The notes under the pieces are model-generated. The model was not told the DNA's origin and searched no databases. It worked only from the letters and a program-made list of their open reading frames with translations. From Chitinophagaceae bacterium (GTDB lineage Bacteria > Bacteroidota > Bacteroidia > Chitinophagales > Chitinophagaceae), in contig CANGNA010000029.1 in assembly GCA_947455215.1 (NCBI GenBank), positions 1 to 47,673 on the forward strand: DNA of 47,673 bases, written 5' to 3'. Position 1 is the first letter of the stretch. Every line of letters begins with the position of its first letter. Positions 6,963-15,741 of this stretch are shown here, piece after piece. A program made the position numbers and the translations under genes.

Positions 6963-8084
6963 ATGCGTTTTATTGTAACATCAAATGCCCTGCTGAAAAA
7001 TTTGCAGCAAATCAGCGGCGTGATCAGTTCAAACACTGTTCTTTCCGTGCTCGAAGATTTTTTGTTTGAGCTCAGCGGCACAACGCTTACTCTTACTGCC
7101 ACCGACCTGGAAACAATGATGCGCGTGCAGATGGAAGTGAACGATGCCGAGGGCAGCGGACGCATCTGCATACCGTCTAAAATTCTTACAGAGTATCTGA
7201 AGAATCTGCCTGAGCAGCCGATTAATTTCAATATCAATGAGCAGGACCTTTCTATAGAAATGTCCAGCGACATAGGTAAATACCGCATTACCGGCGAGCG
7301 TGCTGACGACTTCCCTAAGGAGCCGGCACCATCTGATACCACTGCATTCACCATGCAGTCTATCAGCCTGCTGGAGAGCATTAACAAAACACTGTTCGCG
7401 GTAAGTGCAGATACCCTGCGCCCTGCTATGACCGGTGTGTACTTTGAGATGGATACCGACAGCCTTACGTTCGTATCTACCGATGCACACCGCCTGGTGC
7501 AGTTCCGCCGCCGCGATGTGAATTGCCCTGCGAAGGATGGTTTCGTGGTGCCTAAGAAGCCTTTGCAGCAGCTGCGCGCTACACTGCCGCCCGATGCATC
7601 TACCCTGCAATTGGCCTACAACAGCAGCCACCTGTTTGTTACGGGTGAGAAATTCAGCCTGAGCTGCCGCCTGATAGATGCCCGTTTCCCTGATTACAAG
7701 GCGGTCATCCCTTCAGAAAATCCATATAATCTTACGATCAACCGTGCCGACTTTATCAGCGCCCTGCGTCGTGTAAGCATATTTGCCAACAAGACCACCA
7801 ACCAGGTAGTATTGGATATTAATGGCAATGCAGTACAGATCAGCGCACAGGATATAGACTTCTCTTACGAGGGTAAGGAAATGCTGAGCTGCCAGTACAA
7901 TGGTGAGGATATGAAAATAGCCTTCAACGCCAAGCTGATGATAGAACTGATCAACAACCTGGACGGTACAGAAGTATTACTGGAACTGAGCACACCAACA
8001 CGTGCCGGTATCTTTAAGCCTGTAGATAAGGTAGAGAACGAAGAACTGCTTACGCTGCTGATGCCACTGATGGTAGGCGTATAA
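6963..8084 (+). CDS. dnaN: DNA polymerase III beta sliding clamp
   Basis: A 373-residue protein, the usual clamp length. The beginning (M-R-F-I-V-T-S-N-A-L-L-K-N-L-Q-Q-I-S-G-V-I), the T-A-T-D-L-E-T box and the end (L-L-M-P-L-M-V-G-V) are typical of Bacteroidota DnaN. It forms the ring that tethers the replicative polymerase to DNA. It stands as a single transcript with its own promoter and terminator. dnaA, recF and gyrB are not nearby, which is usual in this phylum, so its presence does not mark the replication origin. Confidence 0.97.
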   Translation: MRFIVTSNALLKNLQQISGVISSNTVLSVLEDFLFELSGTTLTLTATDLETMMRVQMEVNDAEGSGRICIPSKILTEYLKNLPEQPINFNINEQDLSIEMSSDIGKYRITGERADDFPKEPAPSDTTAFTMQSISLLESINKTLFAVSADTLRPAMTGVYFEMDTDSLTFVSTDAHRLVQFRRRDVNCPAKDGFVVPKKPLQQLRATLPPDASTLQLAYNSSHLFVTGEKFSLSCRLIDARFPDYKAVIPSENPYNLTINRADFISALRRVSIFANKTTNQVVLDINGNAVQISAQDIDFSYEGKEMLSCQYNGEDMKIAFNAKLMIELINNLDGTEVLLELSTPTRAGIFKPVDKVENEELLTLLMPLMVGV

Positions 8085-8113
8085 ATTTTTAATGTGAAAC
8101 GATACATTTTTAG

Positions 8114-8140
8114 AGCGGCTGTTTTTACAGCCGCTTTTTT
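8114..8140 (+). terminator. Rho-independent terminator of dnaN
   Basis: AGCGGCTG (8114-8121) pairs with CAGCCGCT (8128-8135) over a 6-nt loop, followed by a T run to 8140. The hairpin lies directly before the convergent minus-strand OmpA-domain gene end, but lacks a T run in that direction. Confidence 0.9.
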
Positions 8141-8142
8141 CT

Positions 8143-8961
8143 TTACCTGCTCAGTATCTTAATATCTACCCTGCGGTTCCTCGTCTGGTCGGCTGCGGTC
8201 TTTTCTGGGTACACCTTGGGATGAGCATTGCCTACCCCGTTGTATTTCATACGACCTGCAGCAATTCCCCTTGCTGTCATCCGGTCGTATATGGCCTTTG
8301 CTCTCATGGTCGACAGGTTACTCTCTTTATACTCCTGGTCGGCACCGGTTGGCTCGCCCATGCAACAGATATTGCCGGTTATCAGTATATGCACCGTAGG
8401 GTTGTCTTTCAGAAAACGGAATAGTGTGTCTATCTCCGGCTCCGATGTAGATAGCAATATATCCGATCCTCCCTCAAAGAAAATATGGTCCAGCGATATG
8501 GTCTCATTCACTTTTACAGTGGCAAATGGCGATACTTTGGATGATTGTGGCACAGCCATAGGCGTGCCTGAGGTTCTGTCCACAATGATGAGTACTTTAC
8601 GGTCCTCAGGATAACCATTGGTGTTTTTAGCGCGGCCTATCTGCCCTTTGCCGGTTACCAGCGTTATGTCTTTTTCTGATGAGCCGGAGCCTACCAGGTA
8701 TTGCTGCACGCTGCGCGCCCGTGCCAGCGACAATGAATCGTTCAGCCCCTTGCTGCCGGTATTATCGGCATAGCCCAGAATGATGAGTTTCTGAAAATGT
8801 GTCAGCGCGGCTTTGAACATCAGGCTGTCTATATAGTCTTTGGCTTTGGGTGTAAGCCGCGCATCGCGCATAGGAAAGTAGACACTGAAGGTGTCGTTGG
8901 TTTGTGCCAATGACACGAGGGGCAACGAAAGCAATAGCGATATGATGAATGGCCTGAACAC
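8143..8961 (-). CDS. Periplasmic/outer-membrane protein with two OmpA-type domains
   Basis: A 272-residue protein with a signal peptide (M-F-R-P-F-I-I-S-L-L-L-S-L-P-L-V-S-L-A before Q20). Residues about 25-130 form one OmpA-like peptidoglycan-binding domain (G-Y-A-D-N-T-G-S...L-S-L-A-R-A-R-S-V) and about 150-270 a second (G-G-S-D-I-L-L...R-A-K-A-I-Y-D-R-M...R-N-R-R-V-D-I). Two such domains and no barrel or lipobox suggest a soluble peptidoglycan linker. The second domain has an insertion with C-C (G-N-I-C-C-M-G-E-P). The start codon is GTG; a TAACTTTA box ends 6 nt upstream on the minus strand. It is divergent from the NagZ-like gene. Confidence 0.82.
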   Translation of the reverse strand: MFRPFIISLLLSLPLVSLAQTNDTFSVYFPMRDARLTPKAKDYIDSLMFKAALTHFQKLIILGYADNTGSKGLNDSLSLARARSVQQYLVGSGSSEKDITLVTGKGQIGRAKNTNGYPEDRKVLIIVDRTSGTPMAVPQSSKVSPFATVKVNETISLDHIFFEGGSDILLSTSEPEIDTLFRFLKDNPTVHILITGNICCMGEPTGADQEYKESNLSTMRAKAIYDRMTARGIAAGRMKYNGVGNAHPKVYPEKTAADQTRNRRVDIKILSR

Positions 8962-8967
8962 GGGAGA

Positions 8968-8975
8968 TAAAGTTA
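8968..8975 (-). promoter_or_regulatory. Promoter -7 box of the OmpA-domain gene
   Basis: On the minus strand this reads TAACTTTA, one base off TANNTTTG, and ends 6 nt before the GTG start. The transcript could begin at or very near the start codon. Confidence 0.35.
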
Positions 8976-9024
8976 CACAGAAACATTTGGCAGCGGTAAA
9001 GGCTGATATTCATGCTAATAAAGT

Positions 9025-9032
9025 TATTTTTG
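9025..9032 (+). promoter_or_regulatory. Promoter -7 box of the NagZ-like gene
   Basis: An exact TANNTTTG match (TATTTTTG) ends 5 nt before the ATG at 9038. It supports that ATG over an in-frame start further upstream and suggests a leaderless or nearly leaderless message. Confidence 0.5.
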
Positions 9033-9037
9033 TTTCT

Positions 9038-12000
9038 ATGAACATTCGCAAGGCTATACTTTCTTTTATATACAGCTTACTTTTTGTTTCCGGTGCTGCT
9101 TATGCTGATCCTAAAAGGGATAAAGGCACTATTGCGCAGCAACGCCAGCACTGGGTAGACAGTATATATAACAGCCTTACGAAGGAAGAACGTATAGGCC
9201 AGTTATTCATGGTAGCTGCTTATTCGGGTGGCAAGAACCTGAACGAAGAATCTATCACTAAACTCATAGCTGCCCACCAGGTAGGCGGGCTCATTTTTAT
9301 GCAGGGTGGCCCCATACGGCAGGCGTTGATGACCAATCGTTACCAGCATATGGCCAATGTGCCGCTGCTGCTGGCCATGGATGCTGAGTGGGGGCTGGGC
9401 ATGCGCCTGGATAGTGTGCGTAATTTTCCGCGGCAGATGATGCTGGGTGCTACGCGCGATACCAGCCTGGTGTATAAAATGGGTGCTGCTATTGCCCGCC
9501 AGTGCAACCGGCTGGGCGTGCATATGGACTTTGCCCCCGATGTAGATGTGAACAACAACCCGGGCAACCCGGTCATCAATACGCGTTCATTTGGCGAGAA
9601 TAAATTCTGGGTGGCTACACTGGCCAAAGCCTTTATGCGCGGTCTGCAGAAATATGGCGTTATCGCCTGTGCCAAGCATTTTCCGGGTCATGGCGATACC
9701 AATGCTGATTCGCACAAAGAGTTGCCGCTGATACCTAAATCATTGGCCCAGTTAGATACGCTGGAGTTATATCCTTTTCGCCAGTTGATAGCGGCAGGTG
9801 TGAAAAGCGTAATGGTAGCCCACCTGGAAGTACCAGCGCTGGATACTACGCCGCATGTGCCTACCACGTTATCTAAAAATACAGTAACCGGATTGCTGAA
9901 AGACAAGCTGGGTTATAACGGACTTATAGTTACCGATGCATTGCAGATGCAGGGTGTAGCCAAATATTTCCCTGCCGGAGAGGCCGACCTGCGCGCATTT
10001 GCAGCAGGTAACGATATCCTGCTGTTCTCTCAGGACGTACCTACGGCAATAGCTAAAATAGGCAATGCCATAGACTCTGGTGCTATACCAATGGCTATGC
10101 TGGAGGCCAGCGTAAAAAAGATATTGGCAGCAAAATTCGATGCCGGTCTCAACAACTTTAAAGACATAGATACCACCGACATCACCAATGATCTGAATGA
10201 GGAAATAGACGAGATACGCATGCAGGCGGCCAAAGAGGCTATTACCCTGGTGCGCGACGATAACCGCATACTGACCAAGCTGAACGATAATACAGGTATT
10301 GCTTATGTAGGCATCAACGCCGATAAGCGTACGCCAATGTCGGACATCATCACAGATAAGTTTGTACAGACCAAAACCAGCTGGCTGCCTAAAGGCAGTA
10401 GTGCAGATGACGCACAGAAAATATGGAAGAGCGTGGCCGATAAGGATGCGGTGATCATAGCGATACACAACATCAACTTTGCGCCGGGTGGCAATTATGG
10501 ACTTAACGATGATATGCTGGCTTTTTTGCAGCAGGCCGCCTGCAAGCCCAATACTATGATCGTGCTGATGGGCAATGCCTATGCTACACAGTATTTCTGC
10601 GGCGCACCATCGGTAATGGTGGGTTATGAGGACGATAGCCTTACCGAGGTGGTAATGGCCGATATGCTGCTGAAGAAAATGAAGCCTAAGGGTCTGCTGC
10701 CTGTAACCGCATGCGTAGACGGTAAGAGCATATGCCCGGCACCGATACCCACCAAAAAGCCTGAGCTGGCTAAGGAAACACCTAAAGACCTGGTGAAGAC
10801 GCTTTACCCCACAGATGCAGGCGTAGTAGATGCTACAGCGTTGGATAAGCTGGACATGTATGTGCAGCGATGCATAGTAGATGGTGCATTCCCCGGTTGC
10901 CGTATACTGGCAGCGAAAGACGGTAAGGTGTTTTACGATAAGGCATTCGGTAAGCTGATGTATGATAAAGACATGCCGGTAGATACCAATACAATCTACG
11001 ACATGGCCTCTTGCACCAAGATGCTGGCCACCAACATAAGCGTAATGAAGCTGTATGAGGAAGGGAAGATAAGCCTGGATAAAACACTGGGCGACTACCT
11101 GCCTATGGTGCGTGGTACAGATAAGGCCGACCTGAAGATACGCGACATACTGCTGCACCAGGCGGGCCTTAAAAGCTGGATTCCGTTCTATAAAGAAACA
11201 CTGAATGAGAAAGGCAAACTGAAGAAGACGCTGTACAAGAGGAAGCGGTCGGCCGACTACAGCACGCCTGTAGCTGAGGACCTGTATATCCGCAACGATT
11301 ATAAAGATTCTATCTGGAGCAAGATCATCAACAGTCCGCTGGATAATAAGGGCAAGAGCGTATATAGCGACCTGGACTTCCTGTTCCTGGCTGCTGTGGT
11401 AGAGCAGGTGAGCGGTAAAAGTATAGACAAATATGCCGACGAGAACTTTTACAAGCCATTGGGATTGACACATACATTATATCAGCCACTGAGCAAATAC
11501 CCGCTGTTGCAGATAGCGCCTACAGAAATGGACTTTACCTTCCGCGGAGAGCTGGTACATGGTTATGTACACGACCCCGGCGCTGCTATGCTGGGTGGTG
11601 TGGCCGGTCATGCCGGTTTGTTCTCTACAGCGCATGATGCGGCTGTTATCTTCCAGATGCTGCTGAACAAAGGCACTTATGCCGGTAAGCGCTACTTTAA
11701 ACCGGAGACAGTTACCCTGTTTACTGCCTATAACAGTAAGCTGAACCATCGCGGACTGGGCTTTGACAAGCCAGCTACCGACCCTGATGACGGCGGCCCG
11801 GCAGGTGCCCGCACCAGTGCACAGGCATTTGGCCACCAGGGCTTTACCGGTACCTGCATATGGGCCGACCCTGCCACAGGTATCGTATTCGTGTTCCTGA
11901 GTAACCGGGTATACCCAACTGCCGATAACAGCAAGATCAATAAGCTGAACGTGCGTACAATGGCCCAGGATTACGTTTACGAATCGCTGGGTATACCGGT

Positions 12001-12049
12001 GAATCATACCCGTGAGGCTACTTATAAAATGCAGGTGGATAAGAAGTGA
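9038..12049 (+). CDS. Beta-N-acetylglucosaminidase (GH3, NagZ-like) fused to a beta-lactamase-type serine hydrolase
   Basis: A 1003-residue exported protein; a signal peptide (M-N-I-R-K-A-I-L-S-F-I-Y...A-Y-A) supports this start rather than the in-frame one 147 bp earlier. Residues about 40-360 are a GH3 glucosaminidase domain with the K-H-F-P-G-H-G-D-T signature (213-221) and the nucleophile region I-V-T-D-A-L (Asp300). About 390-570 resembles the GH3 C-terminal domain. Residues about 595-1000 are a class C beta-lactamase/penicillin-binding-like hydrolase with S658-C-T-K661 and H-Q-G-F-T-G-T near the end. It probably trims peptidoglycan in the periplasm, unlike cytosolic NagZ. Such fusions are common in Bacteroidota. 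It is divergent from the OmpA-domain gene across 76 bp. Confidence 0.9.
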   Translation: MNIRKAILSFIYSLLFVSGAAYADPKRDKGTIAQQRQHWVDSIYNSLTKEERIGQLFMVAAYSGGKNLNEESITKLIAAHQVGGLIFMQGGPIRQALMTNRYQHMANVPLLLAMDAEWGLGMRLDSVRNFPRQMMLGATRDTSLVYKMGAAIARQCNRLGVHMDFAPDVDVNNNPGNPVINTRSFGENKFWVATLAKAFMRGLQKYGVIACAKHFPGHGDTNADSHKELPLIPKSLAQLDTLELYPFRQLIAAGVKSVMVAHLEVPALDTTPHVPTTLSKNTVTGLLKDKLGYNGLIVTDALQMQGVAKYFPAGEADLRAFAAGNDILLFSQDVPTAIAKIGNAIDSGAIPMAMLEASVKKILAAKFDAGLNNFKDIDTTDITNDLNEEIDEIRMQAAKEAITLVRDDNRILTKLNDNTGIAYVGINADKRTPMSDIITDKFVQTKTSWLPKGSSADDAQKIWKSVADKDAVIIAIHNINFAPGGNYGLNDDMLAFLQQAACKPNTMIVLMGNAYATQYFCGAPSVMVGYEDDSLTEVVMADMLLKKMKPKGLLPVTACVDGKSICPAPIPTKKPELAKETPKDLVKTLYPTDAGVVDATALDKLDMYVQRCIVDGAFPGCRILAAKDGKVFYDKAFGKLMYDKDMPVDTNTIYDMASCTKMLATNISVMKLYEEGKISLDKTLGDYLPMVRGTDKADLKIRDILLHQAGLKSWIPFYKETLNEKGKLKKTLYKRKRSADYSTPVAEDLYIRNDYKDSIWSKIINSPLDNKGKSVYSDLDFLFLAAVVEQVSGKSIDKYADENFYKPLGLTHTLYQPLSKYPLLQIAPTEMDFTFRGELVHGYVHDPGAAMLGGVAGHAGLFSTAHDAAVIFQMLLNKGTYAGKRYFKPETVTLFTAYNSKLNHRGLGFDKPATDPDDGGPAGARTSAQAFGHQGFTGTCIWADPATGIVFVFLSNRVYPTADNSKINKLNVRTMAQDYVYESLGIPVNHTREATYKMQVDKK

Positions 12050-12130
12050 TCTGTTACTTTAATCCCTTATTAACTTTTGCCTTTTAACCTTTGTAGCTAT
12101 ATCCGGTCTAAGACCAGCAATCTATAGATA

Positions 12131-13303
12131 TTGAGACGATCCTGGCTCTGCTTCCTGTTATTAACGATGTCCCTGCCTGTAGCGGCAGTGGCGCAGCATG
12201 CGGGGCAGGAAGACCTGATAGACCTTGCCCGGAAGGCCCTGCATAAGGAGGGGGATACATCCAAAGATAAGCAGCAGAAAAAGGTGGCCTATTCCGCTGT
12301 TCCGGCAGCGGGTTACACCTTGCAAACGGGATTTGCCGTGGTGGCTAATGGCAATGCCGCTTTCCATACCAATGACAGTGCCAATACATCTATTATTAAT
12401 GCCAGTGTTACCTATACGGTGCGCAACCAGGTAATAGCGCCTATACAGAACAATATCTGGACGAAAAACAATAAATTTAATATATCTGGCGATTGGCGTT
12501 TCCTCAAATTTCCTTCGTACACCTATGGGCTGGGCGGATATACACGGCTGGAAGATGGTTACCTGATAGATTTTTCTGCCATCCGCATACACGAGACTGT
12601 GATGCGCAAAGTAGCCAAAGACATGTACGTGGGGCTGGGCTATGGGGTTGACTACTTTTGGGGTATTAAAGAACTGGACCCACCAACGGGCGTGGTTACC
12701 GATCTGCAGCGATATGGGCTACGGTCTACAGAGTTTGCTTCAGGTATTACGTTCAATTTTCTCTACGATAGCCGCAGGAATTCTATCAATCCCGAGGGTG
12801 GTAATTTTGTCAATGTTATTTATCGCCCTAACCTGGCTGCTTTTGGCAATGAGGCCACGTGGCGGTCGCTGGTATTCGATCTACGTAAATATGTGAAATT
12901 TCCCCGTTATAGCGACAATATATTATCGTTCTGGAGCTACGAATGGTTCACGGTCACCGGTACGCCCCCATACCTGATGCTGCCCAATACCGGCAACGAT
13001 CCGTACAGCAATACAGGCCGCGGCTACATACAGGGGCGCTACCGTGGTAAGAATATGGCCTATGTAGAGGGCGAATATCGCTTTGTGATCACCCGCAACG
13101 GCCTTGTTGGTGGCGTTATTTTCGCCAATGCAGAATCGTTCACAGAACTTAACTCCAACCGTTTCGAGGTAGTATCGCCCGGCTGGGGTGGTGGCATACG
13201 CCTGAAGCTGAACAAATACTCCCGCACCAATATCGCCATTGATTATGGCTTTGGTCTCGGCGGCTCACAGGGGCTATTCGTTAATCTCGGGGAAGTCTTT
13301 TGA
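12131..13303 (+). CDS. Omp85/BamA-like outer-membrane beta-barrel without clear POTRA domains
   Basis: A 390-residue protein with a signal peptide (M-R-R-S-W-L-C-F-L-L-L...A-V-A before Q22). After a lysine-rich linker (about 35-55) the rest is barrel-like. The segment R-G-Y-I-Q-G-R-Y-R-G-K-N-M-A-Y-V-E-G-E-Y-R-F resembles the conserved late barrel motif of Omp85 proteins, and the chain ends in Phe. There is no room for POTRA repeats, so it is a barrel-only relative rather than BamA. The start is TTG: an in-frame stop lies 6 nt upstream and the next ATG (12167) would cut into the signal peptide. Function unknown. Confidence 0.72.
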   Translation: MRRSWLCFLLLTMSLPVAAVAQHAGQEDLIDLARKALHKEGDTSKDKQQKKVAYSAVPAAGYTLQTGFAVVANGNAAFHTNDSANTSIINASVTYTVRNQVIAPIQNNIWTKNNKFNISGDWRFLKFPSYTYGLGGYTRLEDGYLIDFSAIRIHETVMRKVAKDMYVGLGYGVDYFWGIKELDPPTGVVTDLQRYGLRSTEFASGITFNFLYDSRRNSINPEGGNFVNVIYRPNLAAFGNEATWRSLVFDLRKYVKFPRYSDNILSFWSYEWFTVTGTPPYLMLPNTGNDPYSNTGRGYIQGRYRGKNMAYVEGEYRFVITRNGLVGGVIFANAESFTELNSNRFEVVSPGWGGGIRLKLNKYSRTNIAIDYGFGLGGSQGLFVNLGEVF

Positions 13304-13309
13304 CTTCCC
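13290..13309 (+). other. Hairpin at the end of the Omp85-like gene
   Basis: GGGAAGTC (13290-13297) pairs with GACTTCCC (13302-13309) across TTTT, overlapping the stop codon. No T run follows, so it is a weak terminator candidate or an mRNA end-stabilising stem. Confidence 0.4.
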
Positions 13310-13398
13310 GAAGGGTGATATTTCCCTCATTTATGGCACATCTTTTATGATATAGCGGGAACTGTGTCAGCCCGTAATAACGATATTGGTCATATCTA

Positions 13399-13413
13399 TT
13401 GACAGAATGTCAA
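13399..13413. promoter_or_regulatory. Perfect inverted repeat upstream of clpP (candidate operator)
   Basis: TTGACA-gaa-TGTCAA is a perfect 6-bp palindrome with a 3-bp centre, about 80 bp before the clpP start. A TATATTTA box lies some 17 bp downstream, so a bound dimeric regulator could control clpP. The regulator is unknown. Confidence 0.4.
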
Positions 13414-13494
13414 ACTTTACTGACGTTATGCCTATATTTATCGTGTGGATTAAAAATTGCAACACAACAACTATACAAAACAATTTTTCAAATT

Positions 13495-14199
13495 ATGAAC
13501 CAAAACGAATTCCGTAAATACGCTATCAAACACCACGGCATCAGCAGTCTTACTGTTGATAGCTACACATCGGCAATGAACGGCCGGCTCATGCCCACCA
13601 ACCTTACGCCATACATCATAGAAGAGCGCCCGATGAATGTAGCTTCTATGGACGTATTCTCGCGTTTGATGATGGACCGCATCATCTTCCTGGGTGAAGG
13701 CATCAACGATTATGTGGCTAATATCGTTACTGCGCAGTTGTTGTTCCTGGAGAGCACCGACCGCACCCGCGATATACAGATGTACCTGAACAGTCCGGGT
13801 GGCAGCGTGTACGCAGGCCTGGGTATCTATGATACCATGCAGATCATCACGCCAGATGTTTCTACTATCTGCACAGGTATAGCTGCATCTATGGCTGCCG
13901 TACTGATGTGTGCAGGTAGCAAGGGCAAACGTACAGCGTTGAAGCACAGCCGTGTGATGATACACCAGCCACTGGGTGGTGCAGAAGGCCAGGCAAGCGA
14001 TATCGAGATCACAGCCCGCGAAATAGGCAAGCTAAAGAAGGAACTGTATGAGATCATTGCTTTCCATTCAGGTCAGCCTTTCGAAAAGGTATCAGCAGAT
14101 AGCGATCGTGACTACTGGATGACAGCGGCAGAAGCCAAAGAATATGGCATGGTGGACGAAGTGCTGGAACGCAACCCACGCAAAGCAGAACAAGCGTAA
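13495..14199 (+). CDS. clpP: ATP-dependent Clp protease proteolytic subunit
   Basis: A 234-residue serine protease subunit. The catalytic triad is in place: Ser132 in G-I-A-A-S-M-A, His157 in K-H-S-R-V-M-I-H-Q-P-L-G-G, and Asp near 206 in S-D-R-D-Y-W. ClpP forms a double heptamer that degrades proteins fed by ClpX or ClpC. The start at M-N-Q-N-E-F-R-K was chosen because the longer in-frame extension (32 residues) does not look like ClpP and covers the upstream palindrome. clpX, often next to clpP, is not adjacent here; the following gene is dgt. Confidence 0.96.
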   Translation: MNQNEFRKYAIKHHGISSLTVDSYTSAMNGRLMPTNLTPYIIEERPMNVASMDVFSRLMMDRIIFLGEGINDYVANIVTAQLLFLESTDRTRDIQMYLNSPGGSVYAGLGIYDTMQIITPDVSTICTGIAASMAAVLMCAGSKGKRTALKHSRVMIHQPLGGAEGQASDIEITAREIGKLKKELYEIIAFHSGQPFEKVSADSDRDYWMTAAEAKEYGMVDEVLERNPRKAEQA

Positions 14200-14219
14200 T
14201 TTTAAAATTAATAACAATG

Positions 14220-14253
14220 CAAAGGCAGCCTATACGGTTGCCTTTGTTGTTTT
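14220..14253 (+). terminator. Rho-independent terminator of clpP
   Basis: CAAAGGCAGCC (14220-14230) pairs with GGTTGCCTTTG (14236-14246) with one G-T wobble over a 5-nt loop, then TTGTTTT. Confidence 0.85.
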
Positions 14254-14270
14254 AAAAAAGTATGTACATA

Positions 14271-14310
14271 GTGTCATGGTGAGCCTGTCGAACCACGACA
14301 CGGTCATGTG
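14271..14310 (+). repeat. REP-like stem-loop element, copy A
   Basis: GTGTCATGGT (14271-14280) pairs with ACCACGACAC (14292-14301), one mismatch, around the loop GAGCCTGTCGA. A second copy at 16981 has the same loop but complementary stem changes. It lies between clpP and dgt. Confidence 0.65.
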
Positions 14311-14340
14311 TTGTGCAAGTGAACACTTACCTTTGCCACC

Positions 14341-15738
14341 ATGATGAAATGGGAAACGTTATATACTGACAGGCGTACGGGCGAGCGCGAAGACAAAGAC
14401 AGGAAGTATGATCCTGTCCGCAACCCTTTCCAGCGCGACTATGACCGCATCATCTTTTCATCGGCCTTCCGCAGGCTGCAGAATAAAACGCAGGTATTTC
14501 CCCTGCCGGGTTCGGTGTTTGTGCACAACAGGCTTACCCATAGCCTGGAGGTTGCCTCGGTGGGGCGTTCCCTGGGCAAAGCTATCGGCAACCTGATAGC
14601 AGAGCAATATCCGGACTCCGGAGAAGAGTTTCGTGAATTTTACCGCCACGAGCTGGCATCCGTAATAGCATCTGCCTGCCTGTGCCACGATATCGGTAAC
14701 CCGCCCTTCGGTCATTCCGGCGAAGATGCCATCCGCACTTTCTTTGAAGAACTGGAAGGAGATATGGGCGCTACTATAGCACAGTCGCTCACCGAGAACC
14801 AGCTAATGGACTTCCGCAAGTTTGAAGGCAACTCTAATGCACTGCGCGTACTTACCCATAATTACAATGAACCAGACCCTGGCGGTTACAGGCTCAGCTT
14901 CACCACGCTTGCTGCCATAGTAAAATATCCATGTGCATCGCTTGAAGGTTTTAATAAAGACACCGGGCTGATAGCTACCAAGAAATCCGGTTTCTTCGAT
15001 TCCGAGATACCCACCTACGTAGATATAGCCAAAGCGCTACAGATACCTAGAATGGATGGATATAACCTGGTGTTTGCCCGCCACCCATATGTGTATATAA
15101 CAGAGGCAGCAGATGATATCTGCTATCGCGTTATAGACCTGGAAGATGCACACAGGCTACGTATCATCACGTTGCAAACCTTCATAGACCTGTTCCTGCC
15201 ATTCTTTGGAGAGGAGGGGGATGCGTATGGTTCACAAGGTTATATTTTGAAGAAGATAGAGCGCATCAACGATGATAACCAGAAGGTGCAGTATATCCGC
15301 GCCAGCTGGATAAGCCTGATGATCGATAAGATAGCCAGGGTGTTCATGGAGCACGAAGCTGATCTGCTGGCGGGTACATTGCAACACGACCTGCTAAAAT
15401 GCCTGCCTGAGCGCGATGCTAAATTGATAGACGAGATCAATAAATTCTCTGTAAAGCATATCTACAATTACCGCTCGGTGGTAGAGATTGAGATAGCGGG
15501 TTTCAACATCATCGGTGGTTTGCTTAAAGAGTTTATACATGCTGTATTGTATCCTAAGCTAAACAGGTCTGCCAAACTACTCAGGCTGGTATCGCCGCAA
15601 TTCCCAGTAAGGCTGACGCCAGACAGCAGGTACGAGGACATTCAGTCGATTGTAGATTTTATTGCCGGCATGACCGACCTTTTTGCCATCGATCTTTACC
15701 GAAAGATAACCGGCATTTCCATACCAGAAATTAAATAA
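14341..15738 (+). CDS. dgt: dGTP triphosphohydrolase
   Basis: A 465-residue HD-domain enzyme that splits dGTP into deoxyguanosine and triphosphate. Metal-binding residues are visible: His67 in N-R-L-T-H-S-L-E-V, then H116-D117 in C-H-D-I-G-N-P-P-F-G-H. The segment F-R-R-L-Q-N-K-T-Q-V (43-52) is a strong dGTPase marker. Two adjacent ATGs exist (14341 and 14344). The stop is 3 bp before queA, so the two genes are probably co-transcribed. Confidence 0.95.
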   Translation: MMKWETLYTDRRTGEREDKDRKYDPVRNPFQRDYDRIIFSSAFRRLQNKTQVFPLPGSVFVHNRLTHSLEVASVGRSLGKAIGNLIAEQYPDSGEEFREFYRHELASVIASACLCHDIGNPPFGHSGEDAIRTFFEELEGDMGATIAQSLTENQLMDFRKFEGNSNALRVLTHNYNEPDPGGYRLSFTTLAAIVKYPCASLEGFNKDTGLIATKKSGFFDSEIPTYVDIAKALQIPRMDGYNLVFARHPYVYITEAADDICYRVIDLEDAHRLRIITLQTFIDLFLPFFGEEGDAYGSQGYILKKIERINDDNQKVQYIRASWISLMIDKIARVFMEHEADLLAGTLQHDLLKCLPERDAKLIDEINKFSVKHIYNYRSVVEIEIAGFNIIGGLLKEFIHAVLYPKLNRSAKLLRLVSPQFPVRLTPDSRYEDIQSIVDFIAGMTDLFAIDLYRKITGISIPEIK

Positions 15739-15741
15739 GTA

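Noticed and set aside
6963-8084. A replication origin near dnaN
   Set aside because: No dnaA, recF or gyrB, and I saw no cluster of DnaA boxes; in this phylum dnaN is often far from the origin.
9869-11473. A 534-codon open frame on the minus strand
   Set aside because: It lies wholly inside the NagZ/beta-lactamase gene on the opposite strand, has no recognisable motif, and is rich in Tyr/His/Gln/Val as expected of an antisense shadow.
12105-12115. Small palindrome GGTCT-a-AGACC before the Omp85-like gene
   Set aside because: Only 5 bp per arm; such a match is expected by chance at this length, and no promoter relation is clear.
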